NCBI GenBank assembly: GCA_902540265.1
Contig: CACBLW010000009.1
Span: 1 to 53,248, forward strand
Origin: an uncultured Alphaproteobacteria bacterium
GTDB lineage: Bacteria > Pseudomonadota > Alphaproteobacteria > HIMB59 > GCA-002718135
Direction of reading: 5' to 3'
Length of the DNA: 53,248 bases
This document shows, piece after piece, positions 8,870 through 18,196 of this stretch. The notes under the pieces are model-generated. The model saw only the letters and a program-made list of their open reading frames with translations, was not told where the DNA came from and searched no databases. The translations under genes and the position numbers were made by a program. Within the stretch, counting starts at the first letter, position 1. The number at the start of each line of letters is the position of its first letter.

Positions 8870-11512
8870 ATGGAATTATTTTTTCTTTTTTTATTAATAT
8901 TTTTAATGGCATTTGCACTTGCTTCTGGATATCCATTAGCATTCGCTCTTCCTGGTTCAGCTATAATATCAATATTTTTAGCTGGTTTAGCAGGGTATTT
9001 AATTGAAGGTAACCCAAATGAATATTTTATATCTGATGGACCTTTTCAATGGCTAAATGCAGGAATAACAAATTTTCGAGGAGTATATTGGGAGGTAGAA
9101 AGAGATACATTGATAGCAATACCTCTTTTTATTTTTATGGGAATAATGCTTGAAAAATCAAAAATTGCAGAAGACCTATTGATCAGTATGGGGCAATTAT
9201 TTGGACCTATACCAGGGGGATTAGGAATTTCTGTAATATTTGTTGGTGCATTATTAGCTGCTACGACAGGCATTGTAGGGGCAACAGTAGTTGCGATGGG
9301 TTTAATTTCTTTACCAGCAATGATGAAAAATAATTATAATAAATCACTTGCGTCTGGAATTGTTTGTTCTTCTGGAACACTCGGTCAAATAATTCCACCT
9401 TCAATTGTCCTTATTATTTTGTCAGACCAATTGGCATCTGCTTCAGATGCAGCAGATAATATGAGAATAGAAAATTATAAAAACGTAACTGGTTCTACAA
9501 ATATACCAAGTCAATTTAGTGTAGATTCAGTAAGTGCTGGGAATATGTTTTTAGGAGCTTTCTTACCTGGTTTAGTTCTTGTTGGTCTATACATGTTATA
9601 TGTTTTACTGATTGGAATATTTAAAAAAGAAGCAGTACCTCCAGTAGAATATGAAGGAAATTATGACAGAGATTTCTTTAGGAGAGTTTTTCTATCGCTT
9701 GTCCCGCCATTAGCATTAATTTTTGTAGTTTTAGGTTCAATATTACTTGGTATAGCAACAGTAAATCAAGCAGGTGCCATAGGTGCTGTAGGCGCAGGTG
9801 TGATGGGTGGTTATAGATTGTATGATAAAAAAAACAAATATACACCAGCTTTAATAACTATAATTTCATTAATAGTAATAACTTTTATTGTAATAAATTT
9901 TCAACTTAATGTTAAAAATATTTCATCAACATCAGAAGTGGTGGCTTTAGTAATTGCAATATTTGCAGTTATATTTTTACTTGTTGGTGTTGTTTGGAGT
10001 TTTTGGAGGACATTTAAAATAAATAATGTTTTAAAAAACGTAATGATTGAAACAAGTTTAACTACTTCAATGGTTTTTATAATTCTGATTGGTGCTGCAA
10101 TGTTAACAGCAGCGTTTAGAGGTTTTGGAGGTGAAGAGATAGTTAAGGATTTTCTTACTAGTCTTCCTGGAGGTTTTTGGACGCAATTTATAGTTGTAAT
10201 GGCAGTTATTTTTGTACTAGGTTTTTTTTTAGATTTCATAGAAATTGCTATTGTTGTTGTTCCTATAGTTGCACCAATACTATTAGCTGAAACATCAGCA
10301 AATGTTACTGCAGTTTGGCTGGGTGTAATGATTGGTGTAAATATGCAAACTTCATTTTTAACTCCGCCATTTGGATTTTCACTATTTTATCTAAGAGGGG
10401 TAGCACCAAAATCAATAAAAACGACTGAAATTTGGAAAGGTGCAAGCGTCTTTATTGTACTTCAACTAGTTGGTTTAGGAGTAGTTGGATATTTTCCACA
10501 ATTAGTAAATTATTTACCTCTTAGGTCTTATTATTCATCAGAAGTTTCTCCTCCTCCAATTAATCCTAAACTTCAAGAATGTTTAATAGATTATTCTTAT
10601 AATAAATATGAAGAAAATTTTTCAGAATCAATATTAATTACAAATGACTTAATAACTACCAATATTGATTTTTTACCAGAGAAACAAAATAAAAGTTTTA
10701 CTAATATGATTAATAACATCAATGATTCAAAGAATTTGATAGAAGAAGTAAAATTATCACGTAAAAATTTTAACGATTACTCAATTAACTATAAACCACT
10801 TCATACAAAAGTAAGGAATATTGAGAAAAATATTTATAAGAAATTGTCCAAGATAGAAAAAATTAAAAAAGAAATTAGACTTGAAACTGAACTAAATAAA
10901 ATTCAGAAGTTTGAAGAGGAAATTTTAGAATTAGAAAATGAAATTGAGAGTATAAAAATGACAATTCCATCAAATTGGAAAGAGGAAAATAATAATTTCA
11001 ATGGAATATTAAATGAATTTAAGAAAAAGAAACTTAGCTATAACAAATTAGTAGACAACTCATTTAATGATTTACAAAAATTTATCAAAATTTTTCAAAA
11101 TGCTGAAGAATTTTCAAAATTAGAAATTAATTTTAATGAGTTATTAAATAATGTTAATGAAGAGAATGATGGAATTGAAGAAATAATAAAAAATTTTGAG
11201 AGATTATTTAATTCTTTCAGTGACACTTCAGACATTACAAAACCAATCAAAAAAGCAAGAAAATTGTTGAAAAAAAATTACAATAAGAAAAAAGAAGCAT
11301 TAGCTTTAATTAATGAAGCGAAAAAAATATACAATTTTGAAAAAAATTGGAGATTGAATGGTAATAAAATTATCTTAAGTGATTTAATTAAATTATCTGA
11401 AACTGGTACTGAGACTTTTGGGTTAAGAAAACAAGACAAACTGAATAAAGAGCAAGCTATTTATTTAGCTTCGTGTAAATCTGTACATGAAGATATTTCT
11501 TTATATTTTTAA
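8870..11512 (+). CDS. TRAP transporter large permease (DctM type) with C-terminal coiled-coil domain
   Basis: Residues 1 to about 550 are a DctM transport subunit: a first helix with ALASGYPLAFALPG, the conserved IPLFIFMGIMLEKS, IPGGLGISVIFVGALLAATTG, a serine/glycine loop around GTLGQIIPPSIVLI, and LGFFLDFIEIAIVVVPI with NMQTSFLTPPFGFSLFYLRG near the end. It is the sodium-driven transport channel. Unusually, residues ~550-880 form a hydrophilic, Lys/Glu/Asn-rich tail with heptad-like coiled-coil stretches (for example KFEEEILELENEIESIK). Usual DctM proteins are about 430-600 residues. No frameshift or stop separates the parts and base composition is unchanged. The stop overlaps the convergent methyltransferase gene by 4 bases. 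Confidence 0.9.
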   Translation: MELFFLFLLIFLMAFALASGYPLAFALPGSAIISIFLAGLAGYLIEGNPNEYFISDGPFQWLNAGITNFRGVYWEVERDTLIAIPLFIFMGIMLEKSKIAEDLLISMGQLFGPIPGGLGISVIFVGALLAATTGIVGATVVAMGLISLPAMMKNNYNKSLASGIVCSSGTLGQIIPPSIVLIILSDQLASASDAADNMRIENYKNVTGSTNIPSQFSVDSVSAGNMFLGAFLPGLVLVGLYMLYVLLIGIFKKEAVPPVEYEGNYDRDFFRRVFLSLVPPLALIFVVLGSILLGIATVNQAGAIGAVGAGVMGGYRLYDKKNKYTPALITIISLIVITFIVINFQLNVKNISSTSEVVALVIAIFAVIFLLVGVVWSFWRTFKINNVLKNVMIETSLTTSMVFIILIGAAMLTAAFRGFGGEEIVKDFLTSLPGGFWTQFIVVMAVIFVLGFFLDFIEIAIVVVPIVAPILLAETSANVTAVWLGVMIGVNMQTSFLTPPFGFSLFYLRGVAPKSIKTTEIWKGASVFIVLQLVGLGVVGYFPQLVNYLPLRSYYSSEVSPPPINPKLQECLIDYSYNKYEENFSESILITNDLITTNIDFLPEKQNKSFTNMINNINDSKNLIEEVKLSRKNFNDYSINYKPLHTKVRNIEKNIYKKLSKIEKIKKEIRLETELNKIQKFEEEILELENEIESIKMTIPSNWKEENNNFNGILNEFKKKKLSYNKLVDNSFNDLQKFIKIFQNAEEFSKLEINFNELLNNVNEENDGIEEIIKNFERLFNSFSDTSDITKPIKKARKLLKKNYNKKKEALALINEAKKIYNFEKNWRLNGNKIILSDLIKLSETGTETFGLRKQDKLNKEQAIYLASCKSVHEDISLYF

Positions 11513-12627
11513 TTAATTTTTTTTTCTATATCCATTACTATATGAATATAATCCATTGCATGACCTGTTGGATCTTCTGCTACTTCCTCAAGATAAGAAT
11601 TATAAAATTGATCAACAATTTGATTTATCTCATTAGGATTTCTTTTTTCTAATGCTGTTTTAAATACAGTTTCAGACCAACTTCTCATTGTTGGTATTAA
11701 TGTTTCAGCATATTCCCTTGATGCCATAGTAGATTTATTTTTATTATAATGAATTTTAAAAGGACAATCGGTAAACATTGTTTCACATTTTTTAAGAATT
11801 AACCCAGATTTTGATATTTCTGAGTTAGGGTCATCAAAAGGTTTTCTAAATTCTTCAACAGTTCTATAATGTTGAGTAAAAGTTGCGTTAACAAATTCTT
11901 CATTTGTAATAATTCCTTTTTGCTCTAAACTTTTCCAATGTTTAGTAAAATTATTAAACATGTTATGACCACCAGTGTTACCTAAATATCGACCCTTTTC
12001 ATCTATTCCAAAATTTATACAAATTAACCTTCCACCTGGAACTAATTCATTTGATCTATTTAATAAAATTGTTTCCCAATCTTTTAGAGCTTGGTTTTTA
12101 AATTGTTTTTTTTCTTCTTCATTTGAACCTACCATATGAACATGGTTATTTATCAAACATGGTCTTTCTGAAACATAGTGCATTGCAGTCGCAGAGAATC
12201 CTAAAGATAAACTATTATTAGACATCAATTGTTTATGAAAACCTGTACCGCATCCATGCACAAAAACATTTTCAAATTTATTCTGGTAAGCAAAATTATC
12301 ATTACCTTGCATTCCTTGCATCATTCTAAATAAAACTGAAAAGTCATTAGATGCTAAATCAGTATACAACATCTCAATTTCTCTATTATCTCCAGATTTT
12401 TTTATTTTTTCAATAATATTAAACCACATTTCTTGACTTGTACCGCCATCAGCACTGCCAAAATCAGCTATTCTAAGTATGTCAACTTTAGGAATATTTT
12501 TAAAAGCTTCTTCAATTAATACTTCCATTTTATCTATAGCAATTTTTGCCCCAACAGTTTTTTGAGAGTAATAACCCTCCCCTTTCATTGATAAAACAGA
12601 TTGTGTATTTAGATTAGGTTTGTTCAT
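11509..12627 (-). CDS. SABATH-family SAM-dependent carboxyl methyltransferase
   Basis: The 372-residue protein fits the SABATH family (Methyltransf_7), which methylates carboxyl groups of small acids. Visible motifs in order: MKGEGYYSQKTVG (14-26), equivalent to the N-terminal SAM/substrate motif with its SYxxNSxxQ pattern; DFGSADGGTS (55-64), the SAM loop; LYTDLASNDFSVLF (87-100), matching the plant LNDLxxNDFNxxF; GTGFHKQL (127-134); and SATAMHYVSERP (145-156), matching the plant SxxxLHWLSxxP, with Tyr where plant enzymes have a substrate-contacting Trp. The substrate is unknown. It is the last gene after parC on its strand and runs tail-to-tail into the TRAP operon, so its substrate might be an acid taken up there, which is speculation. 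Confidence 0.85.
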   Translation of the reverse strand: MNKPNLNTQSVLSMKGEGYYSQKTVGAKIAIDKMEVLIEEAFKNIPKVDILRIADFGSADGGTSQEMWFNIIEKIKKSGDNREIEMLYTDLASNDFSVLFRMMQGMQGNDNFAYQNKFENVFVHGCGTGFHKQLMSNNSLSLGFSATAMHYVSERPCLINNHVHMVGSNEEEKKQFKNQALKDWETILLNRSNELVPGGRLICINFGIDEKGRYLGNTGGHNMFNNFTKHWKSLEQKGIITNEEFVNATFTQHYRTVEEFRKPFDDPNSEISKSGLILKKCETMFTDCPFKIHYNKNKSTMASREYAETLIPTMRSWSETVFKTALEKRNPNEINQIVDQFYNSYLEEVAEDPTGHAMDYIHIVMDIEKKIN

Positions 12628-12668
12628 GTAATAATTTTAAACCTATTGAATAATAATAAAAGTATTTA

Positions 12669-14861
12669 TTAATCAAATTTAAGATTTTTATTAAAATATT
12701 TAGGGACTTTTTTTCCTGCCTGAGCTCTTTTGCCCATCCAGAACTCGACATCTTCTAACTTTCTATTTTTAGAACCAGTGCTCCATTCTAAACCATCTTC
12801 AATGGTTAACTGAGTGACATCTGATAAAAAATCATCTTTCTTAATTTTGATTAATTGAACTCCTCCACCCTTTTGTAATTTTGGCAAAGCATCTATTTCA
12901 AAAATTAGCATTTTTTGCAACTTTGTAACACAAGCAATATGTTTTTTTGTAAGATTTAATACTTTAATTACGACATCATTATTTTTTAAATTAAATAATT
13001 GCTTACCTTTCTTTTGGTTTGTTACAAGAGTTTCAGTATTACTAATAAATCCTTTACCATTTTTGGATATAATTAAGAGCTCTTCATCGATTGATGAAAG
13101 TAACCCAACAATCTTATCTTTAGGCATACTATCAACAAAATAAATAAATGATTTAGGATTACTATTTCCACCTGGTAGAATATTTGGATCTATCGTGTAA
13201 ACTTTACCAGAAGAAACAAACAAAAGTATTTTTTGATTTGAATTTAAATTAACTGAAAATAGATTTTCTTTATTTATTTTTTCAAATTCCTTTTCATCGG
13301 TTATCTCTTTAATTCTCTTGAGCTGAAAATCTTTATTAATAATAATGGTAAATTTTTCAATTTCTTTAAATTCATCAATACTAATATCAATATCATTATT
13401 TTGTTCTGATGAAATTAAAGATTTTCTATCCTTTATATCACTATCTAAATCATTATTTATAAGATCTAATTCACTTACTATAAATTTATCTAAGGTTTTT
13501 TTATCTTTTATTAATTTGTTAAGGTATTTTAATTCTTCATTTAATTTTTGGATTTCATCTTTAATATTTTTTTCATCAATCTTTCTGAGAGATCCTAAAC
13601 GCATACTTAAAATTGAATCACATTGTAAATCAGATAATTTATATTTTTTTATTAATTCTTTTTTTGGATTATCTTTTGTTCTTATTATTTTTATTATAGA
13701 ATTTAAATTTTTAAAGACAATTTGATAACCTGTAAGAATTTCTAGTCTCTTTTTAATTTTTTCTATATTAAATTTTGATTTTCTTTTAATTGTAACTTTT
13801 CGGTGTTCTAAAAAATTAGAAAGTATTTCAATAATTCCAATTTGTTTAGGCTCTATACCATCAATTAAAACATTAAAATTACAAGAGTACTTAATTGATA
13901 GGTCAGTTAATTTAAAACATAAGCTTATTAATTTTTCAGCATCAATATTTCTGGTCTTTGGTTTTAAGACAATTCTAATATTTTCATCTGACTCATCAAC
14001 TACATCATCAAGAGGTAATTTTTTATTATTTATATTATTAGCAAGTTGTTCAATTATCTTAACTTTATTTACTTGATATGGTATTTCAGTAATAATCATT
14101 TGATATAAGCCATTTTTTAATTCTTCTATTTGGTATTTGGCATTAATATTAAATGAGCCCTTACCATTCTTATAAATTTGTTTTTTTTCATTGCTATCTA
14201 AAATTATTTCACCACCTGTGGGAAGGTCTGGTCCATTAATAATTTTTAAAATTTCAGTTAGTGATACTTTATCTTTTTTTATAATTAATTTTAATGCATC
14301 AATTAATTCTACAATATTATGAGGAGGAATGTTTGTTGCCATGCCTACAGCTATTCCCATTGCTCCATTAATTAAAATATTAGGTAGTTGAGATGGTAGA
14401 ACCACTGGCTCTAAATTTTGACCATCGTAATTATCTTTAAAATCTACAGAGTTTTCTTCGATGCCATCAAAAAAATAATTCGTATAATCTTGTAATCTTG
14501 CTTCTGTGTATCGCATTGCTGCAGGGTTATCTCCATCAATATTTCCAAAATTACCCTGTCCATCTACTAATGTAATTCTTGTAGAAAAATCCTGAGCCAT
14601 CCTTACTAAACTATCATATATAGCTTGATCGCCATGAGGATGAAATTTACCCATTACGTCACCAACAATTCTAGCACATTTTTTATAGCTTGAACTTTTG
14701 AAAAGTTTTAGTTGATACATTGAATAAATTATTCTGCGGTGAACAGGTTTTAATCCATCTCTAACATCAGGTAACGACCTTGAAACAATTGTTGATATTG
14801 CATAAGAAAGATATTTTTCGCTAAGAATAGTATCTAAATTGGATTCAATTATTTTGTTCAT
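12669..14861 (-). CDS. parC: DNA topoisomerase IV subunit A
   Basis: ParC is the DNA-cleaving subunit of topoisomerase IV, which decatenates daughter chromosomes together with ParE. The 730-residue protein has SRSLPDVRDGLKPVHRRI (27-44), the FHPHGD motif (73-78) and the active-site Tyr118 in AMRYTEAR. The C-terminal beta-propeller repeats are weakly conserved, and the position after recO favours ParC over GyrA, as does the QKGGG-like segment in place of a clear GyrA box. The order era-recO-parC is typical of Alphaproteobacteria. The start overlaps recO by 17 bases. Confidence 0.93.
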   Translation of the reverse strand: MNKIIESNLDTILSEKYLSYAISTIVSRSLPDVRDGLKPVHRRIIYSMYQLKLFKSSSYKKCARIVGDVMGKFHPHGDQAIYDSLVRMAQDFSTRITLVDGQGNFGNIDGDNPAAMRYTEARLQDYTNYFFDGIEENSVDFKDNYDGQNLEPVVLPSQLPNILINGAMGIAVGMATNIPPHNIVELIDALKLIIKKDKVSLTEILKIINGPDLPTGGEIILDSNEKKQIYKNGKGSFNINAKYQIEELKNGLYQMIITEIPYQVNKVKIIEQLANNINNKKLPLDDVVDESDENIRIVLKPKTRNIDAEKLISLCFKLTDLSIKYSCNFNVLIDGIEPKQIGIIEILSNFLEHRKVTIKRKSKFNIEKIKKRLEILTGYQIVFKNLNSIIKIIRTKDNPKKELIKKYKLSDLQCDSILSMRLGSLRKIDEKNIKDEIQKLNEELKYLNKLIKDKKTLDKFIVSELDLINNDLDSDIKDRKSLISSEQNNDIDISIDEFKEIEKFTIIINKDFQLKRIKEITDEKEFEKINKENLFSVNLNSNQKILLFVSSGKVYTIDPNILPGGNSNPKSFIYFVDSMPKDKIVGLLSSIDEELLIISKNGKGFISNTETLVTNQKKGKQLFNLKNNDVVIKVLNLTKKHIACVTKLQKMLIFEIDALPKLQKGGGVQLIKIKKDDFLSDVTQLTIEDGLEWSTGSKNRKLEDVEFWMGKRAQAGKKVPKYFNKNLKFD

Positions 14862-15561
14862 TTTTTTCTAAAAAACTGATTATATTTTTCTTAAATAAAA
14901 TATACTGATTTGGCAATTTATGATTTAAATTTGATAAATGATTTTTAATAAAAATAATTTCAAAAATTTTAAAAAAATTATTTAAAGAGTTATAATCGAA
15001 TGCAATATTTGAATTTTTCATAAAAAGATGATGAGGAAAATCAATAGTATAATTTGAGTAATTTTCTTTAAATTCTAAAGTATCTGTATCAAAAAATTTC
15101 AATCTATTATTGTTAACATAGTCTAATTCATATCCAATATATTTAAGTAAGTCGAATAAGTATATACAATAAAAATTTAACCATTTTTTTTTATTAATCA
15201 TAATTTCTAAAAATTCTTTAGAAATTTTATATATTTTGGTTATTTTCTGACCTTCAATTACTGAGACATTAATTAAAGACACAACAGAAAGTAGGCAGCT
15301 TAGTTTATATTTATCATTAATAACACTTGATAAATAAGGTTTTGATAATTCAGCTTTTATTGATGGTGGACGGTTCCCAATGTATGTCACATCCAAATTT
15401 AAAAAAAAACCAAGTTGCATTATATTTTTTTTACTCTTTGAAAGCCCCCCGTATACAATTCCTGAGCATACTTCATCCGTATCTGATAAAAATTTAATTA
15501 ATAGATCATTATCTTTGAAAACTTTTGAATGTATAAGTATTCCGTTAAATTTTTTTTGCAT
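14845..15561 (-). CDS. recO: DNA repair protein RecO
   Basis: RecO loads RecA onto SSB-coated single strands in the RecFOR pathway. The 238-residue protein begins with the RecO OB-fold pattern (GILIHSKVFKDNDLLIKFLS, then VYGGLSKSKKN) and continues with a helical domain. The C-terminal zinc-binding cysteines of many RecO proteins are not visible, so it may be a zinc-free variant. Sequence conservation is modest, but the place between era and parC is diagnostic in this class. It overlaps both neighbours by 17 bases. Confidence 0.9.
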   Translation of the reverse strand: MQKKFNGILIHSKVFKDNDLLIKFLSDTDEVCSGIVYGGLSKSKKNIMQLGFFLNLDVTYIGNRPPSIKAELSKPYLSSVINDKYKLSCLLSVVSLINVSVIEGQKITKIYKISKEFLEIMINKKKWLNFYCIYLFDLLKYIGYELDYVNNNRLKFFDTDTLEFKENYSNYTIDFPHHLFMKNSNIAFDYNSLNNFFKIFEIIFIKNHLSNLNHKLPNQYILFKKNIISFLEKNEQNN

Positions 15562-16402
15562 CTGATGAAATAATACTTATATAAAGATGAGTTTTTACAT
15601 CTAAAATATTAGAAATTTCTTTTTGACTTTTTATTCTAATATCTTTTATTTTAGATCCTTTCCTACCCAATAATATTTTTTTGTATCTGTCATTTTTAAT
15701 AATAATATCTTGCTTTATTTTTAGCTGTCCATTTTTCAAATATTTAAACGTTTTATTAGTTACTTCTATATTATATGGAATTTCTTTATGAATTAATGAT
15801 AGTATTTCATTTCTTGTGCATTCATTGGTGATAAAAATATCATCTTTGTCTGTGATTTCATCATCCTTATATAGCCACCTTCCATATTTTGATTTTTGTA
15901 AAAGATAATCAATTAAATTTTCAAAACCTAATTTTTTTCTAGCTGATACGTTAAAAAATTTCTCTATTTTATATTTTTTAGAAATTAATTTTATATGCTT
16001 AAGTAAATTTTCAGCTTTTATTAAATCGGTTTTATTAAAAATAATTGAAATATTCTTTTTTAATTCATAAAGTTTAGGAAAGTCATTTTTTAAATCATTT
16101 AATTCAATCCTTTTTGAATCAATTAAATACAAAATAATATCTGATTGATTTAAGCCTTCCCATAAATTTTTCTTCAATTTAGTTTTTTGAGATTTATTGT
16201 CTCTAAGAAAACTAATACCAGGTGTATCATATAGAACTAATTGAGTATTTTTGATATTAACAATACCAATTACAAAATCTTCAGTAGTATTAATTTTTTT
16301 GTTTGTTATTGAAATTTTCTCACCAACAAGGTTATTTAATAGAGTTGATTTACCTGCATTAGTCTTACCGACAAGACTAATTTTTAATATTTTTCTTTTC
16401 AT
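15545..16402 (-). CDS. era: GTPase Era
   Basis: Era is an essential GTPase that binds the 3' end of 16S rRNA during small-subunit assembly. The 285-residue protein shows the GTP-binding motifs GKTNAGKST (G1, residues 12-20), a TT pair in the switch I region, DTPG (G3) and NKTD (G4), then a C-terminal KH domain with LLGRKGSKIKDI, which matches the Era KH loop. The G1 sequence has NAGKS where most Era proteins have NVGKS. The start overlaps rnc by 26 bases, the longest same-strand overlap in the window. Confidence 0.95.
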   Translation of the reverse strand: MKRKILKISLVGKTNAGKSTLLNNLVGEKISITNKKINTTEDFVIGIVNIKNTQLVLYDTPGISFLRDNKSQKTKLKKNLWEGLNQSDIILYLIDSKRIELNDLKNDFPKLYELKKNISIIFNKTDLIKAENLLKHIKLISKKYKIEKFFNVSARKKLGFENLIDYLLQKSKYGRWLYKDDEITDKDDIFITNECTRNEILSLIHKEIPYNIEVTNKTFKYLKNGQLKIKQDIIIKNDRYKKILLGRKGSKIKDIRIKSQKEISNILDVKTHLYISIISSDAKKI

Positions 16403-17084
16403 TAATTTTTTTTAATGCAATTTCTGCTGCATTTCTCTCTGCCTCTCTTATTGAAGAACCTTTTGAATTAATCTTATTTAAATTTACCACTTTAACTGAA
16501 ACAGTGAATGTGGGTGAATGAGGTGGCCCTTCTTTTTTGATTAATTTATATTCAGGAAGTTTTTTATAAAGTTGTTGTGATATTTCCTGTAATAATGTTT
16601 TTGGGTCTAAGGTTTTAGAAACTTCAATATCTAGATGTTTTGACCAAAATTTACTTATAAAATCAAATGAAGAATTATATCCGCCATCTAGAAAGATTGC
16701 TCCAATTAATGATTCTACTGAGTCTGAAAAAATTGAATTTAACATTTTATTATTTTTTTTCTTAAAATTATATTGAAGCACATCTTCTATTTGCAATTCT
16801 TGAGAAATTTTAAACAAAAATTTTTTTTGAACTAAATAAGAATATTTTTTAGATAAATCACCTTCATTAAACTTTTTATTTTTTGAAAATAATAAATTTG
16901 CTATTATTAATCCTAACACTCGATCTCCTAAAAATTCAAATCTTTCAAATTCATTTATTGTAATTTTTTTTTCATTTTCTAAATAGAAACTTGGATGAGT
17001 TAAGGATTGAATTAGCAATTTGCTATTTTTAAACTTATAATTTATTTTTTTTTCAAATAATTTGATTTTTTTACTATCTATCAT
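16377..17084 (-). CDS. rnc: Ribonuclease III
   Basis: RNase III cleaves double-stranded RNA, for example in rRNA precursors. The 235-residue protein has the signature ERFEFLGDRVLGLII with its metal-binding Glu and Asp, the second acidic motif SVESLIGAIFLDGGY, and a C-terminal double-stranded-RNA-binding domain from about residue 165, ending in GSSIREAERNAAEIALKKI. It lies between lepB and era as in most Alphaproteobacteria. The start overlaps the lepB stop by 4 bases. Confidence 0.95.
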   Translation of the reverse strand: MIDSKKIKLFEKKINYKFKNSKLLIQSLTHPSFYLENEKKITINEFERFEFLGDRVLGLIIANLLFSKNKKFNEGDLSKKYSYLVQKKFLFKISQELQIEDVLQYNFKKKNNKMLNSIFSDSVESLIGAIFLDGGYNSSFDFISKFWSKHLDIEVSKTLDPKTLLQEISQQLYKKLPEYKLIKKEGPPHSPTFTVSVKVVNLNKINSKGSSIREAERNAAEIALKKINEKKNIKN

Positions 17085-17827
17085 TGAATTTTTTGAAAAA
17101 TTCTTTGATATCTAATTGAATTAGGCCATTTCCATATCTGTAAAAATCTTGCATTTTCCAAAGAAAAGAAAATAAACTGCGCTTTACCAACTAAATTTTC
17201 ATAAGGAATGAATCCAACTGTACTTATAAATCTACTATCTTGTGAATTATCTCTATTATCACCCATTACAAAGAAATGATTTTCTGGGACATTAAATAAC
17301 TGAGTATTATCTGCTATACCATTATCTGTGATATCAAGAATGTTGATTTCTTTGTTAAAAAAATATTCATTATACATTCTAACTCTTTTGTTACTCGTTT
17401 TGTTATCTGTATCTATAAAATCATTTAGTTTTTTTCTTAGAATTTCTGATCCATTGATAAAAATAATACCATTTTTAATTTCTATTTTATCACCAGGCAG
17501 ACCAATAACTCTTTTAATATAATCAGTTCTATTATTTTCAGGAGTTTTAAAAACTACTACATCGCCTCTCTCAGGCGTGTTTGAAAAGATTTTACCGGGT
17601 ATTAAAGGTATGGAAAATGGAAGAGAGTGCTTTGAAAAACCATATGAATATTTTGAAACAAAAATAAAATCTCCTACAAGAAGATTTGGTTTCATTGATC
17701 CTGAAGGTATATTAAAAGGTTCAAATATAAATGATCTAATTAATAAAGCTATAAAGATTGCTATAAATATTGATTTTAAATTACCAAAAAAACTATTTTT
17801 TTTACCTTTAGTCATAGATTGTAACAT
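17081..17827 (-). CDS. lepB: Signal peptidase I
   Basis: LepB removes signal peptides of Sec- and Tat-exported proteins, such as the binding protein at 6800, at the outer face of the inner membrane. The protein has an N-terminal membrane segment (about 18-32), the catalytic Ser in FNIPSGSMKPNLLVGD, the general-base Lys in YIKRVIGLPGD, and the GDNRDNSQDSR motif near 190-200. Length 248 is normal. Starts at 17827 and 17815 (second ATG, four codons later) are both possible; the first overlaps acpS by 20 bases, the second by 8. Confidence 0.95.
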   Translation of the reverse strand: MLQSMTKGKKNSFFGNLKSIFIAIFIALLIRSFIFEPFNIPSGSMKPNLLVGDFIFVSKYSYGFSKHSLPFSIPLIPGKIFSNTPERGDVVVFKTPENNRTDYIKRVIGLPGDKIEIKNGIIFINGSEILRKKLNDFIDTDNKTSNKRVRMYNEYFFNKEINILDITDNGIADNTQLFNVPENHFFVMGDNRDNSQDSRFISTVGFIPYENLVGKAQFIFFSLENARFLQIWKWPNSIRYQRIFQKIQ

Positions 17828-18194
17828 TTGCTATTGCGTATTTTTTTTCATCAGAAAGCGATACTTCGACTTTTGTATTCGAAGTTTTATTCATATTTTT
17901 AAAAATTTCTTTTGCATTACCATGAAGTTTAATAAAAGGTTTACCAAATTGGTTATTTTTGACTTCAATATCTTTCCAAAATACGCCCCTGGCTACACCC
18001 GTGCCTAAAGCTTTAGCACAAGCTTCTTTAGCTGCATATCTTTTTGCATATGATTCTACCGAATTTTTTCTTTTCTCTGATCTTTCGATCTCTGAAGAAC
18101 TAAAACATCTTTTTTTAAATCTGTTTCCATATTTATCAATTACTTTTCTTATTCTATTTATATCAATAATGTCTATTCCATTTCCATAAATCAT
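17808..18194 (-). CDS. acpS: Holo-[acyl-carrier-protein] synthase
   Basis: AcpS transfers phosphopantetheine from CoA to acyl carrier protein. The 128-residue protein has the N-terminal GNGIDIIDINRI motif, with the metal-binding Asp, and the central YAAKEACAKALGTG motif with the conserved Glu and Lys. Length is normal. In most Alphaproteobacteria pdxJ directly precedes acpS; here the upstream gene is relA/spoT, only 2 bases away, so pdxJ is missing from this spot. Confidence 0.95.
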   Translation of the reverse strand: MIYGNGIDIIDINRIRKVIDKYGNRFKKRCFSSSEIERSEKRKNSVESYAKRYAAKEACAKALGTGVARGVFWKDIEVKNNQFGKPFIKLHGNAKEIFKNMNKTSNTKVEVSLSDEKKYAIANVTIYD

Positions 18195-18196
18195 TT

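Noticed and set aside
5520-11512. gcdH and the TRAP operon as one lysine/glutarate uptake and breakdown unit
   Set aside because: There is a 104-base gap with its own promoter-like boxes, and nothing in the binding protein points to glutarate specifically.
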